A DNA stretch of 64,000 nucleotides, from the NCBI RefSeq assembly GCF_014251275.1, contig NZ_CP059183.1:459001-523000 (forward strand). The letters run 5' to 3'. Under the pieces are notes generated by a model. The model was not told the origin of the DNA and did not search any database. It saw nothing but the letters and a program-made list of their open reading frames with translations. Every line of letters starts with the position of its first letter. Position 1 is the stretch's first letter. A program made the position numbers and the translations under genes. This document shows, in pieces, positions 55,935-64,000 of this stretch. This DNA comes from Blattabacterium cuenoti (GTDB lineage Bacteria; Bacteroidota; Bacteroidia; Flavobacteriales; Blattabacteriaceae).

Positions 55935-56798
55935 ATGAGACAGCTTAAAATCACCAAACAAGTAACAAATAGGGAATCTGAATCATTAGATAAATATCTT
56001 CATGAAATAGGAAAAATTCCGTTATTAACACCAGAAGAAGAAGTAGAATATGCTAGAAGAGCAAGAGGAGGAGATACTTCTTCTATAAACAAATTAGTAA
56101 ACGCAAATTTACGTTTTGTTGTATCTGTTGCAAAACAATATCAAAATCAAGGACTTAGTTTGTGTGATTTAATTAATGAAGGAAATTTAGGATTAATAAA
56201 AGGAATTTTACGTTTTGACGAAACAAGAGGATTTAAATGTATATCTTATGTTGTATGGTGGATAAGACAAGCTATACTACAAGCGATAGCAGAACAGTCA
56301 CGTTCTATTCGACAACCAACAAATAAATTAGCATTATTAAACAAAATATTAAAAACATTAGCTCAACTAGAACAAGAATTACAAAGGACCCCTTCTATAA
56401 GGGAAGTTGCAGAATATTTAAACATGAATGAAAAAGAAGTAGAAGATTCTATAAAGAATTCAGGTAGACATGTTTCTATGGATGCTCCACTAATAGAAGG
56501 TGAAGATTCTAATCTATACGATTTGGTAAGATCAGATGAATCTCCAAGACCAGATGAACATTTAGAAAGAGAATCCTTAAGAAAGGATATAAAAAGAATT
56601 TTAGAAACTTTAAGTGAAAGAGAACGTCGTGTAATTATTCTTCATTTTGGTTTAAACGGTACTCCTCCAATGACATTAGAGGAAGTTGGACAATTTTGTG
56701 ATTTGACTAGAGAAAGAGTAAGACAAATAGAAAGTATTGCTTTAAAAAGATTGAAACATTCTTCTAGAAGTAATATACTTAAACCTTATTTAGGTTAA
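55935..56798 (+). CDS. rpoD: primary sigma factor RpoD/SigA
   Basis: 287 residues. Region 1.2 (YLHEIGKIPLLTPEEEVEYA), region 2 (ANLRFVVSVAKQYQNQGLSLCDLINEGNLGL and KCISYVVWWIRQAI), region 3 and region 4 (TLEEVGQFCDLTRERVRQIE) are complete. Region 1.1 is absent, as is normal for Bacteroidota primary sigma factors. It follows pnp after 3 bases, suggesting shared transcription. Confidence 0.95.
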   Translation: MRQLKITKQVTNRESESLDKYLHEIGKIPLLTPEEEVEYARRARGGDTSSINKLVNANLRFVVSVAKQYQNQGLSLCDLINEGNLGLIKGILRFDETRGFKCISYVVWWIRQAILQAIAEQSRSIRQPTNKLALLNKILKTLAQLEQELQRTPSIREVAEYLNMNEKEVEDSIKNSGRHVSMDAPLIEGEDSNLYDLVRSDESPRPDEHLERESLRKDIKRILETLSERERRVIILHFGLNGTPPMTLEEVGQFCDLTRERVRQIESIALKRLKHSSRSNILKPYLG

Positions 56799-56841
56799 TA
56801 TTAATATATAAACTGTAATGTAAAACTTAAAAAAAAAATAA

Positions 56842-56915
56842 AGGCCTCGAAGGGATTCGAACCCATAACCTTCTGATCCGTAATCAGATGCTCTGTCCAA
56901 TTAAGCTACGAGGCC
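56842..56915 (-). tRNA. tRNA-Arg(ACG)
   Basis: The minus strand gives acceptor GGCCTCG pairing with CGAGGCC, D stem GCTT/GAGC (one G-U), anticodon stem TCTGA/TCAGA around TTACGGA with anticodon ACG, and T arm ATGGG-TTCGAAT-CCCTT. A34 is expected to become inosine and read CGN codons. The base after the acceptor stem is T (U73), unusual for Arg. CCA is not encoded. It lies between rpoD and tpiA. Confidence 0.94.
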
Positions 56916-56952
56916 AAACCTAAAAATAACATAAATATACAATTAGATATAC

Positions 56953-57711
56953 TTATGATAATAAGATATTTAAAAATTTTGAAAATTCAAGAGAAGAATT
57001 CCCTATTAAACCTCCGTCAACATCTTCTTGTGAAAAAAAATTTTTTGCATTTATGTCATTTATACTTCCTCCATACAAAATTTGTAATTTATCAGAAACA
57101 TGTTTTCCATATTTTTCTAAAAACAAAAAACGTATAAAATAATGCATAGATTGGACCTCTTTTGGAGTAGCTGTGATTCCAGTCCCTATTGCCCATACTG
57201 GTTCATATGCAATACATAAAAATTTAATTTCATTAGTAGTAAATTTAAAAATTGTTTTGGATAATTGTTTTTTTATAACAATAAAATGTTTATTATTACT
57301 TCTTTCATCATATGTTTCTCCAACACAGAAAATAATATAAAATTTATGTTTCAATGCTATCTTTATTTTACTTAACAATATTTCTTCTGTTTCAGAAAAT
57401 ATAATTCTTCTTTCACTATGTCCAAGTATAATTTTATTAATACCTATAGATTCTAACATATGTGCGGATACTTCCCCTGTATATGCACCTTTATCCATAT
57501 GATGAAAATTTTGAGCTGCAATATTTATATTTGATCCTTTAACAATTTTATTTGAAATATGTAAAAAAGGAAAAGAAGGAGCAATAATTATCTTTTTTTT
57601 ATGATTAATTTTTTTATCCAAATTAATTTTTAGTAAATTTCTAATAAAACTAATTGTATCGTTAAAATCATAATTCATCTTCCAATTTGCTATTATAATC
57701 TTTTCTTTCAT
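56953..57711 (-). CDS. tpiA: triosephosphate isomerase
   Basis: 252 residues, a complete TIM barrel. Catalytic Lys11 lies in ANWKMN, the His in LGHSERR, the Glu in AYEPVWAIGTG, and the phosphate loop GGSIND near 210. It interconverts DHAP and glyceraldehyde-3-phosphate. The start overlaps the stop of the DUF1599 gene in an ATGA junction, so the two are co-translated. Confidence 0.97.
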   Translation of the reverse strand: MKEKIIIANWKMNYDFNDTISFIRNLLKINLDKKINHKKKIIIAPSFPFLHISNKIVKGSNINIAAQNFHHMDKGAYTGEVSAHMLESIGINKIILGHSERRIIFSETEEILLSKIKIALKHKFYIIFCVGETYDERSNNKHFIVIKKQLSKTIFKFTTNEIKFLCIAYEPVWAIGTGITATPKEVQSMHYFIRFLFLEKYGKHVSDKLQILYGGSINDINAKNFFSQEDVDGGLIGNSSLEFSKFLNILLS

Positions 57712-58193
57712 TTTTTATTTTCTAATAATTTTAGTGTTCCTTTTAGGATAATTAAAAGAACTTTTTTTAATTTTTCATATGAAAAAAAAATTTCCTTGTG
57801 ATTTTTTAAATATGAAATTTCTTTAAAAAGATCCTCTATAGAGGAAAATTTTTTTTTATATAAATTATTTTTCATACAATTTTTTATTACTTCAACCTTT
57901 TTATTGTATAAATTAATTATATTATTATGATTAATAACTTTTTCCATTTGTTTTTTCTTTACATATAACTTTATTAAAAGTATTATAATATAGTTAATAA
58001 TATCAATGTAAGTATCTATTATTTCCTCTTCTATTACCGATTGTGATTTTTTGATTTTAATGTTTTTTATTCTAAAAATTTTTATAAAAATTTGATCTAT
58101 AATAGAATTTTCTTTTAAAAATATCCAAGATAAATCATAATCTTCCAATTTTTCTAAAAACAATTTTTTACATTTTTCAAAAATTAAATCCAT
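57708..58193 (-). CDS. DUF1599 domain protein
   Basis: 161 residues. LEDYDLSWIFLKENSIIDQIFIKIFRIKNIKIKKSQ and the helix EEEIIDTYIDIINYIIILLIKL match DUF1599, a family linked to nucleotide modification. It usually lies beside folP and tpiA in Bacteroidota, and does so here. The Lys/Ile-rich C-terminal half is weakly conserved and may be eroding. Function unknown. A 14-bp GC-bearing palindrome TCCTCTATAGAGGA is at 57832-57845. Confidence 0.8.
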   Translation of the reverse strand: MDLIFEKCKKLFLEKLEDYDLSWIFLKENSIIDQIFIKIFRIKNIKIKKSQSVIEEEIIDTYIDIINYIIILLIKLYVKKKQMEKVINHNNIINLYNKKVEVIKNCMKNNLYKKKFSSIEDLFKEISYLKNHKEIFFSYEKLKKVLLIILKGTLKLLENKK

Positions 58194-58285
58194 AAAAAAA
58201 ATAAAAACTTATATAAATACAAAAAGATAATATAATTACATTACATATTAAATTAAATGCATTAAAAAATAATATACATAATTCT

Positions 58286-59119
58286 ATGACAATTAATTGT
58301 TCAGGAACTATATTAGATTTAAAAACACCAAAAGTAATGGGTATAGTGAATTTAACCCCAGATTCTTTTTATGATGGTGGAAATCTAAAAAATGAACGTG
58401 ATATATTAAAACATGTAGAACTTTTATTAAAAGAAGGAGCAGATATTATAGATATTGGAGGATGTTCTACAAGACCTGGATCTACAATAATAACAAAAGA
58501 AGAAGAATTAAAAAGAGTAGAAAAACCCATTATAAGCATTATAAAAAATTTTTCAAATATTAAAATATCAATAGATACTTTTAGAAGTGAAGTTGCAAAA
58601 ATGGCTTTAAACGAAGGAGCAGTAATGATAAACGATATATCAGGTGGAATTTTAGATAATAATATGTTTTCTTTATTAGAAAAATTTAAAATTCCCTATG
58701 TATTAAATCATATGAAAGTATTTCCTAAAATTATGCAAAAATATATATCGTATAACCAAAATATAATTATAGAAATTAATCACTTTTTTTCAAAAAAAAT
58801 ACACTATTTAAAAAAACATGGCATAAATGATATTATTTTAGATCCTGGATTCGGTTTTGGAAAAACATTAAAACAAAATTTAACATTGTTAAAATATTTA
58901 CAATTATTGGGTTTTCAAGATTATTTAATATTAATAGGTGTATCTAGAAAATCTATGATTAAAAAAATATTAAATATTTCTTATGAAGAATCATTAAATG
59001 GAACTTCAATTATTCATACTATATCTATTTTAAAAGGAATAAAATTTTTTAGAGTACATGATGTTAAAGAAGCTATAGAATGCATAAAATTAATAGAATA
59101 CTATAAATTTCTTGATTAA
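58286..59119 (+). CDS. folP: dihydropteroate synthase
   Basis: 277 residues. MGIVNLTPDSFYDGG, GADIIDIGGCSTRPGS, ISIDTFRSEVA, LDPGFGFGKT and the late GVSRKS are the pterin/pABA-site loops of DHPS. It joins pABA to a pterin, the target of sulfonamides. It is divergent from the DUF1599 gene (92-base gap) and followed by the cdaA remnant region. Confidence 0.95.
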   Translation: MTINCSGTILDLKTPKVMGIVNLTPDSFYDGGNLKNERDILKHVELLLKEGADIIDIGGCSTRPGSTIITKEEELKRVEKPIISIIKNFSNIKISIDTFRSEVAKMALNEGAVMINDISGGILDNNMFSLLEKFKIPYVLNHMKVFPKIMQKYISYNQNIIIEINHFFSKKIHYLKKHGINDIILDPGFGFGKTLKQNLTLLKYLQLLGFQDYLILIGVSRKSMIKKILNISYEESLNGTSIIHTISILKGIKFFRVHDVKEAIECIKLIEYYKFLD

Positions 59120-59212
59120 AAAATTTTAATATTATTATTTAAACTTATACATATTATACATAAACATACATGTTAGTTAGTTAATGTTAATTTATTTTTA
59201 TATTTTTTTTAA

Positions 59213-59332
59213 ATTTATTTCATTGATATTTTTTTATATATTCCCTTAGTAACTATTATACTTTTTCAGTTATATATATTATAAAATAATATTAATTATA
59301 GTGTTTTTGCAATTTTTACTTTATGAAAAGTA
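59213..59332 (+). pseudogene. decayed 5' end of cdaA (membrane helices 1-2)
   Basis: In the same frame as the intact domain that follows, the DNA reads IYFIDIFLYIPLVTIILFQL, YIL, a TAA stop (59282-59284), NNINYSVFAIFTL, a TGA stop (59324-59326) and KV-LEIYEMKFLS. Family CdaA reads roughly FIDI...LLYQLYKL...INIFIG...YLLWKVVE..EMKLLS, so FIDI, QLY and INxxxxxIxxL-x-KVxE line up. The TGA falls where a Trp is usual. A few codons are also missing after QLY. The two stops must be point-mutation damage (or recoding) rather than noise, because the flanking match is in one frame. Confidence 0.6.
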
Positions 59333-59953
59333 TTGGAGATTTATGAAATGAAATTTCTTAGCATAGTTGTATTTACTTTTTTTAAAGGAGTAATTTTAGC
59401 TTTAATTATTGTATTTCAACCAGAAATAAGAAAATTTTTTCTTCTACTAGTAAGTAGAATTTTTTTTAAAAAATTTATTATTTCTATTTTTAAAAGATCT
59501 GTAGTATCTATAAAAACGAAAACAATAGATAGTATTGTAAAATCTTGTTCTATATTTTCTGGAGATAAAACAGGAGTATTAATTGTAATTCAACTACATC
59601 AAGATTTAAAAGATTTTATTCAAAATGGAGATGAAATGGATGCAAAGATAAATATACCTATATTAGAAAGTATATTTTACAAAAATAGTCCATTACATGA
59701 TGGAGCTGTAGTTATTATAGAAAATAAAATAATAAAAACCAGAGCTATTCTTCCTGTATCTTACAATAAAGAAATTCCATCCCGTCTAGGTCTACGTCAT
59801 AGAGCAGCTATTGGATTATCTGAAAAAACTGACGCTATATGTATTGTAGTTTCAGAAGAAACAGGATACATATCTTACATAAAAGATAAAAAAAGAACTA
59901 TTATTACTAATATTAATAATTTAAAGATGAAATTAGAAAAAGATTTGTTATAA
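59333..59953 (+). CDS. cdaA: diadenylate cyclase, N-terminally truncated
   Basis: 206 residues; the family usually has about 260. It makes c-di-AMP from two ATP. The DisA_N catalytic motifs are intact: DGA at 123-125 (SPLHDGAVVI) and RHR at 155-157 (GLRHRAAIG). Only the third helix remains (about 9-28, LSIVVFTFFKGVILALIIVF). The start is TTG 59333 or ATG 59348. Sequence for helices 1 and 2 is visible upstream in the same frame but is broken by TAA and TGA. A single-helix or loosely anchored enzyme is expected. It precedes murF by 12 bases. Confidence 0.85.
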   Translation: MEIYEMKFLSIVVFTFFKGVILALIIVFQPEIRKFFLLLVSRIFFKKFIISIFKRSVVSIKTKTIDSIVKSCSIFSGDKTGVLIVIQLHQDLKDFIQNGDEMDAKINIPILESIFYKNSPLHDGAVVIIENKIIKTRAILPVSYNKEIPSRLGLRHRAAIGLSEKTDAICIVVSEETGYISYIKDKKRTIITNINNLKMKLEKDLL

Positions 59954-59965
59954 AATACTTATATC

Positions 59966-61279
59966 ATGGATTTCAAAAAAATATATGAAATATATAGTAT
60001 TATTTCTACTGGAATAGTAACAAATAGTAAAAAAGCAAGAAAAGGATCTATTTTTATAGCTTTTAAAGGAAAAAAACTAGATGGAAATAAGTTTGTTTCA
60101 GAAGCAATTTTAAATGGAGCAATACTAGCTATAATGGATAATAAAAAATATTTTTCTACATCTTGTAATAAAATGATCCTTGTAAATAACACATTACATT
60201 TTTTGCAAAAATTAGCAATTTATCACAGATACAAAAATAATCATATTCCAATTATAGCTATTGTAGGCAGCAATGGAAAAACAACTACAAAAGAATTACT
60301 ACATAAAATTTTTGCAAAAAAATATAAAAATGTTCATTCCACTAAAAAAAATTATAACAATCATATAGGAGTACCACTAACTATACTTTCTATGCCTAAA
60401 AAAACACAAATATCAGTTATAGAAATTGGAGCTAATCATGAAAAGGAAATAGAAAAGATGTGTAGGATAGTTAATCCAGATTATGGATATATTACAAATT
60501 TTGGAAAAGCACATTTAGAAGGATTTCATGATTTTATAGGAATTATACGTAGTAAATTAGAATTATATAAATATTTAGAAAATTCAAATAAATTAGCTTT
60601 TGTAAATGGTGATGATACTATTCAATTATCTAATTGTATAAATTTAAAAAAATTTATTTTTTCATCAGAAAAAATAAATATAAATCCCGATGTAAAATTT
60701 AAATATTTATGGAATTACAAAGGCCTAAAATCTGTATTATTAATTGGAAATACAAAAATTATTTCTCCTCTTATAGGAGATTATAATTTGTATAACATGG
60801 CTGCATCAGTTACTATTGGTATTTATTTTAAAATTTCTATTAACATAATAAAAAAAGCAATAGAAGAATACATTCCAAAAAATTATCGTTCTCAAATTTT
60901 TGAAAAAAAAGATAAAAAGATAATTGTAGATTGTTATAACGCTAATCCAACAAGCATGATAAAAGCTCTTAGATTTTTTAATAATAATATTGAAGGAAGA
61001 AAAGCTATTATACTAGGAGATATGTTAGAACTAGGACGTTTTTCAAATGAAGAACATGAAAAAATTATTAGTTTTGTAGAGAAAAGTAATATTGAGATTG
61101 CATTTTTGATTGGAAATAATTTTTTTTATACCAAAAAAAATTATACTAAAATAAAAAAATTTTTGAATGTTAAAATGTTTGCTGACTGTGTACTAAAACA
61201 TCCTATAAAAAGTGTAGATTTTATTCTTATTAAAGGATCAAGAAAAATAAAACTGGAAAAAATCATTTATTTAATATAA
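59966..61279 (+). CDS. murF: UDP-MurNAc-tripeptide D-Ala-D-Ala ligase
   Basis: 437 residues of the Mur ligase family. The ATP loop AIVGSNGKTTTKELLHKIF is near 100-118, followed by VIEIGANHEKEIEKM, GKAHLEGF and DCYNANPTSMIKALRFF. It adds D-Ala-D-Ala (made by Ddl, 30945) to the peptidoglycan precursor. N-terminal TNSKKARKGSIFIAFKGKKLDGNKFV is the substrate domain. It is preceded by cdaA (12 bases) and followed by pdhA (73 bases). Confidence 0.95.
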   Translation: MDFKKIYEIYSIISTGIVTNSKKARKGSIFIAFKGKKLDGNKFVSEAILNGAILAIMDNKKYFSTSCNKMILVNNTLHFLQKLAIYHRYKNNHIPIIAIVGSNGKTTTKELLHKIFAKKYKNVHSTKKNYNNHIGVPLTILSMPKKTQISVIEIGANHEKEIEKMCRIVNPDYGYITNFGKAHLEGFHDFIGIIRSKLELYKYLENSNKLAFVNGDDTIQLSNCINLKKFIFSSEKININPDVKFKYLWNYKGLKSVLLIGNTKIISPLIGDYNLYNMAASVTIGIYFKISINIIKKAIEEYIPKNYRSQIFEKKDKKIIVDCYNANPTSMIKALRFFNNNIEGRKAIILGDMLELGRFSNEEHEKIISFVEKSNIEIAFLIGNNFFYTKKNYTKIKKFLNVKMFADCVLKHPIKSVDFILIKGSRKIKLEKIIYLI

Positions 61280-61352
61280 AAATTATTCTTTGCAGATTTA
61301 TATATGAAAGATTAAATTTGTAAACAATTAATATTTCATAAAAGCATTCTGA

Positions 61353-62345
61353 ATGAAAGAAATAACCGAAAAAACTTATTTAAAGTGGTTTCGAGATATG
61401 TCTTTTTGGAGAAAATTTGAAGATAAATGTCGGTCGTTATATTTAAAACGAAAAATAAGAGGTTTTTTACATTTATATAACGGACAAGAAGCAATTCCAG
61501 CTGGATTAACTCATGCTATGGATATGTCTCAAGATAACATGATTACTGCTTATAGATGTCATATATTACCTATCTCAATGGGTGTAGATCCTAGAATAAT
61601 TATGGCAGAACTTCTAGGAAAAAAAACTGGAACTTCTAATGGAATTGGAGGATCTATGCATATATTTAGCAAAAAATATAGATTTTATGGTGGGCATGGA
61701 ATTGTTGGTGGACAAATTCCATTAGGTGCTGGAATTGCTTTTGCTGACAAATATTTTAGAAGGAAATCAGTTACTATAACTATTATGGGAGATGGTGCAG
61801 TTAGACAAGGAGTCTTGCATGAAACTTTTAATATGGCTATGATATGGAAATTACCTGTTGTATTTATCTGTGAAAATAATAAATATGCAATGGGAACTTC
61901 TGTAAAAAGAAGTGCAAATGTAGAAGAAATATATAAAATTGGGTTAAACTACGGAATGCCATCTTATCCAATAGATGGAATGAATCCAGAAAAAATAGCA
62001 AAATCAGCATTTAATGCAATAGAGAGAGCTAGAAATGGAAATGGAGCAACTTTTTTAGATATAAAAACCTACAGATATAGAGGCCATTCTATGTCAGATT
62101 CAGAATCATATAGAAGTAAAGAGGAAATTAATTTTTTTAAAAAAAAAGATCCCATTTTAAGTTTAAAAAATTTAATTATTAAAAAAAAATGGGAAACTGT
62201 AGAAAATTTGAATATTATAGAAAATGAAGTAAGAGAAAAAGTTGATTCTTGTGTAGAATTTGCAGAAAAATCTGATTATCCATCTTTACAAGATATGTAT
62301 GATGTTGTTTACGATGAAAAAAGTTATCCTTTTTTAGATTTCTAA
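61353..62345 (+). CDS. pdhA: pyruvate dehydrogenase E1 component subunit alpha
   Basis: 330 residues. The thiamine-diphosphate motif runs GDGAVRQGVLHETFNMAMIWKLPVVFICENN, and the phosphorylation-loop region YRYRGHSMSDSESYR is typical of E1 alpha. It decarboxylates pyruvate with E1 beta, which is not in the window. E2 follows after 48 bases and E3 (lpdA) is at 11900. Confidence 0.95.
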   Translation: MKEITEKTYLKWFRDMSFWRKFEDKCRSLYLKRKIRGFLHLYNGQEAIPAGLTHAMDMSQDNMITAYRCHILPISMGVDPRIIMAELLGKKTGTSNGIGGSMHIFSKKYRFYGGHGIVGGQIPLGAGIAFADKYFRRKSVTITIMGDGAVRQGVLHETFNMAMIWKLPVVFICENNKYAMGTSVKRSANVEEIYKIGLNYGMPSYPIDGMNPEKIAKSAFNAIERARNGNGATFLDIKTYRYRGHSMSDSESYRSKEEINFFKKKDPILSLKNLIIKKKWETVENLNIIENEVREKVDSCVEFAEKSDYPSLQDMYDVVYDEKSYPFLDF

Positions 62346-62393
62346 TACTTAATTAGTTTTTTATTCATAACATATAAAAAAAATATTTTAATA

Positions 62394-63587
62394 ATGGCAG
62401 AAATAATATCTATGCCCCAATTAAGTGATACAATGGAAGAGGGGACAGTAATTAAATGGAATAAAAAAGTAGGAGATACAGTATCGGAAGGTGATATATT
62501 AGCTGAAATAGAAACAGACAAAGCAATTCAAGATTTTGAAGTTGATGTTAGCGGAATTTTGTTATTTATTGGAGTTAAAGAAGGTGAACGAACTCGTGTA
62601 AATGATATATTAGCAATTGTTGGAAAAAAAGGAGAAGACATAAATAATATAATTTTAAAATCATCATCGGAAAAAACAGAAAAAAAAGATACTGATACTC
62701 AAAAAATAGAAAAAAATAATAATAAAGAAGAAAAAAATGAATATTGTGATGATAAAAAAAATGAAAAAAGAAAATTTATTTCTCCTTTAGCAAAAAAAAT
62801 GGCTAAAAGTAGTGGAATATCTTTGAAAAATATAAAAATAGGCAGTGGAGAATATGGAAGAATAATAAAAAAAGATATAGAACTTCAAAAAAATAAACAA
62901 TTTTATGAAAATAGAATAACTCATACATCAATGAGAAAAAAAATAGCAGCTCATTTGACTTTTTCTAAATTTTCTGCACCACATTATTACTTATTTAGTG
63001 AAATTTTAGTAGATAATCTGGTAGATATAAGAAAAAATATAAATAATAAAATTTCTTTAGAAGAAAAAATATCTTTTAATGATTTTATTATAAAAGCGGC
63101 TGCTCAATCTTTAAAAAAAAATACAAATATGAATATTTCTTGGAATGAAGAAGAAATATTAATTCACAAATCAATTAATATAGGATTTGCTGTAGCAATA
63201 AAAGATGGGTTAATAGTTCCAGTTATTAAAAATGCAGATCAAAAATCTATTTTACAAATATCTAAAGAAGTAAAAAACAAAATTTTGCATTCAAAATCTA
63301 GAATAATTAAAAAAGAAGAACTGGAAAATAGTACTTTTACTATTTCAAACTTAGGAATGTATGGAATAGATTGTTTTACCTCTATTATAAATATACCAAA
63401 TTCATCTATTTTATCTATTGGTTCAATAACAAAACGTCCTATTATAAAAAATTCTAAAATAGAGATAGGATATACTATGAAGATAACTTTATCTTGCGAT
63501 CACAGAATTATAGATGGAGCAACAGGAAGTAACTATATTCATACTTTAAAAGGATTTTTAGAAGATCCTATTACAATATTAATTTGA
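62394..63587 (+). CDS. pdhC: pyruvate dehydrogenase E2 (dihydrolipoyl acetyltransferase)
   Basis: 397 residues. One lipoyl domain (1-80) has the lipoylated Lys43 in EIETDKAIQDF. A Lys/Glu/Asn-rich linker leads to the E1/E3-binding domain (about 125-160, ISPLAKKMAKSSGISLKNI), then the acetyltransferase domain with HRIIDG near the C-terminus (SCDHRIIDGATGS). Only one lipoyl domain is present. It makes acetyl-CoA. Its end overlaps the terC end by 9 bases on the opposite strand. Confidence 0.95.
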   Translation: MAEIISMPQLSDTMEEGTVIKWNKKVGDTVSEGDILAEIETDKAIQDFEVDVSGILLFIGVKEGERTRVNDILAIVGKKGEDINNIILKSSSEKTEKKDTDTQKIEKNNNKEEKNEYCDDKKNEKRKFISPLAKKMAKSSGISLKNIKIGSGEYGRIIKKDIELQKNKQFYENRITHTSMRKKIAAHLTFSKFSAPHYYLFSEILVDNLVDIRKNINNKISLEEKISFNDFIIKAAAQSLKKNTNMNISWNEEEILIHKSINIGFAVAIKDGLIVPVIKNADQKSILQISKEVKNKILHSKSRIIKKEELENSTFTISNLGMYGIDCFTSIINIPNSSILSIGSITKRPIIKNSKIEIGYTMKITLSCDHRIIDGATGSNYIHTLKGFLEDPITILI

Positions 63588-64000
63588 TTTTCTAATAACT
63601 TTTTTTTTTATAAATGAAAAAAAAATTGGAAATATAAATAACACAAATGTAAATACATGAAAAATAATATCTAATGATAAATTTTTTGTATGTACTTTAA
63701 AAAAAGAAAAAATAAGTTTTATTCCAAGAATAATTATTACAAAAAATATTGAATTATTTAATTCCGGAAACTTTTTTACTAATTGTATAAAAAATTTAGC
63801 AATTAATTTAATAGATAAAATACCCGTAAATATTCCAAAAAATATTAATAAATAGTTATCAGATAATGCAACTGAAGCAAATATATTATCAATAGAGAAG
63901 GCCAAATCCATTATTACTATAGTTAATAATACTTTAAAAAAAGATCTTTTTTTATTACTCCTTATAATTTTTTTTTTTTTTTAAAAAATGACTAATTCCA
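63579..64000 (-). CDS. TerC family membrane protein, partial and possibly frameshifted
   Basis: The C-terminal half of a TerC/YkoY-type protein. FFKVLLTIVIMDLAFSIDNI begins the second TerC repeat, followed by ASVALSDNYLLIFFGIFTGI and further helices. The ATG at 63911 cuts into a helix, so it is not the real start; the match continues to about 63945. Further upstream the frame meets TAA at the edge of a 15-base poly-A tract (63968-63982, coding strand). The other frame before the tract reads GISHFLKKKK, like the usual linker. One A fewer would join them. The rest lies outside the window. TerC proteins handle metals such as manganese. Confidence 0.75.

Noticed and set aside
59324-59326. UGA read as Trp in cdaA
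   Set aside because: The TGA does fall at a usual Trp position, but a TAA stop lies 42 bases upstream in the same frame, and other genes in the window use TGA as a stop (for example DUF1599). Recoding alone cannot rescue the frame.

Overview
The window is a gene-dense, very A+T-rich stretch of a bacterial chromosome. The gene set and family signatures point to a genome-reduced flavobacterial (Bacteroidota) insect symbiont. The cockroach endosymbiont Blattabacterium is my best guess; that is inference, because no species marker such as rRNA lies in the window. Bacteroidota hallmarks include MurA with Asp in place of the active-site Cys, the alternative GlmU-like protein, DUF4290 beside murA, DUF1599 beside tpiA and folP, a short RpoD without region 1.1, a PASTA-only protein between ddl and rluD, and a one-subunit SdhC membrane anchor. 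Reduction shows as short intergenic gaps, overlapping convergent 3' ends, long poly-A/T tracts, lysine/isoleucine/asparagine-rich proteins and several decaying gene parts. No phage, insertion sequence, CRISPR array or rRNA operon was seen.

Layout. 1-9085 (minus): rplS, glmM, dnaB, accA, sdhB-sdhA-sdhC and a cysteine desulfurase. 9290-13324 (plus): RNase Y, a deoxyhypusine-synthase-like enzyme and lpdA. 13331-16449 (minus): ung, a two-cluster ferredoxin, ribD, aroE, rpsU and tRNA-Val(GAC). 16505-24881 (plus): recG, a UvrD/PcrA helicase, a CDF metal transporter, DUF4290, murA, greA and a HIT protein. Then coaX (minus), an alpha/beta hydrolase and formyl-THF cyclo-ligase (plus), rseP (minus), and feoA-feoB plus a tiny Cys-rich membrane protein (plus). 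Next come ddl (minus), the PASTA protein with a 21-copy repeat and rluD (plus), mgtE (minus), and leuS, gdhA, pyrH, frr, asnS, rpoN (plus). A decayed gene occupies 44949-45525. 45526-50892 (minus): sufE, metE, alternative glmU, rpmE, a KAS III. 51100-56798 (plus): menG/ubiE, a GH3-family protein, rpsO, pnp, rpoD. Then tRNA-Arg(ACG), tpiA and DUF1599 (minus), folP, a 5'-truncated cdaA, murF, pdhA and pdhC (plus), and the C-terminal half of a TerC-family protein (minus) at the edge.

Function. Peptidoglycan synthesis is well represented (glmM, alternative glmU, murA, murF, ddl). Central metabolism includes three pyruvate dehydrogenase components (pdhA, pdhC, lpdA), succinate dehydrogenase, triosephosphate isomerase and glutamate dehydrogenase, the last of which suits a nitrogen-recycling symbiont. 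Biosynthetic steps of likely value to the host or shared with it include aroE (aromatics), ribD (riboflavin), folP (folate), metE (methionine) and menG (menaquinone). Iron and metal handling is covered by FeoAB, CDF, MgtE and Fe-S genes.

The most unusual signals are: (1) an intact CdaA catalytic domain whose first two membrane helices survive only as an upstream reading frame broken by two in-frame stops; (2) a leucyl-tRNA synthetase whose editing-site motifs are degenerate while its synthetic motifs are intact; (3) long perfect inverted repeats inside coding sequence, 20-bp arms in the UvrD-like gene and 16-bp arms in the GlmU-like gene; (4) a nearly uniform 45-bp, 21-copy in-frame minisatellite giving the PASTA protein a strongly basic tail; (5) a possible frameshift at a 15-base poly-A tract in terC; (6) an unannotated-size 48-residue FeoB-linked membrane protein with a CxxxCxC tail; and (7) a frame-broken pseudogene after rpoN.
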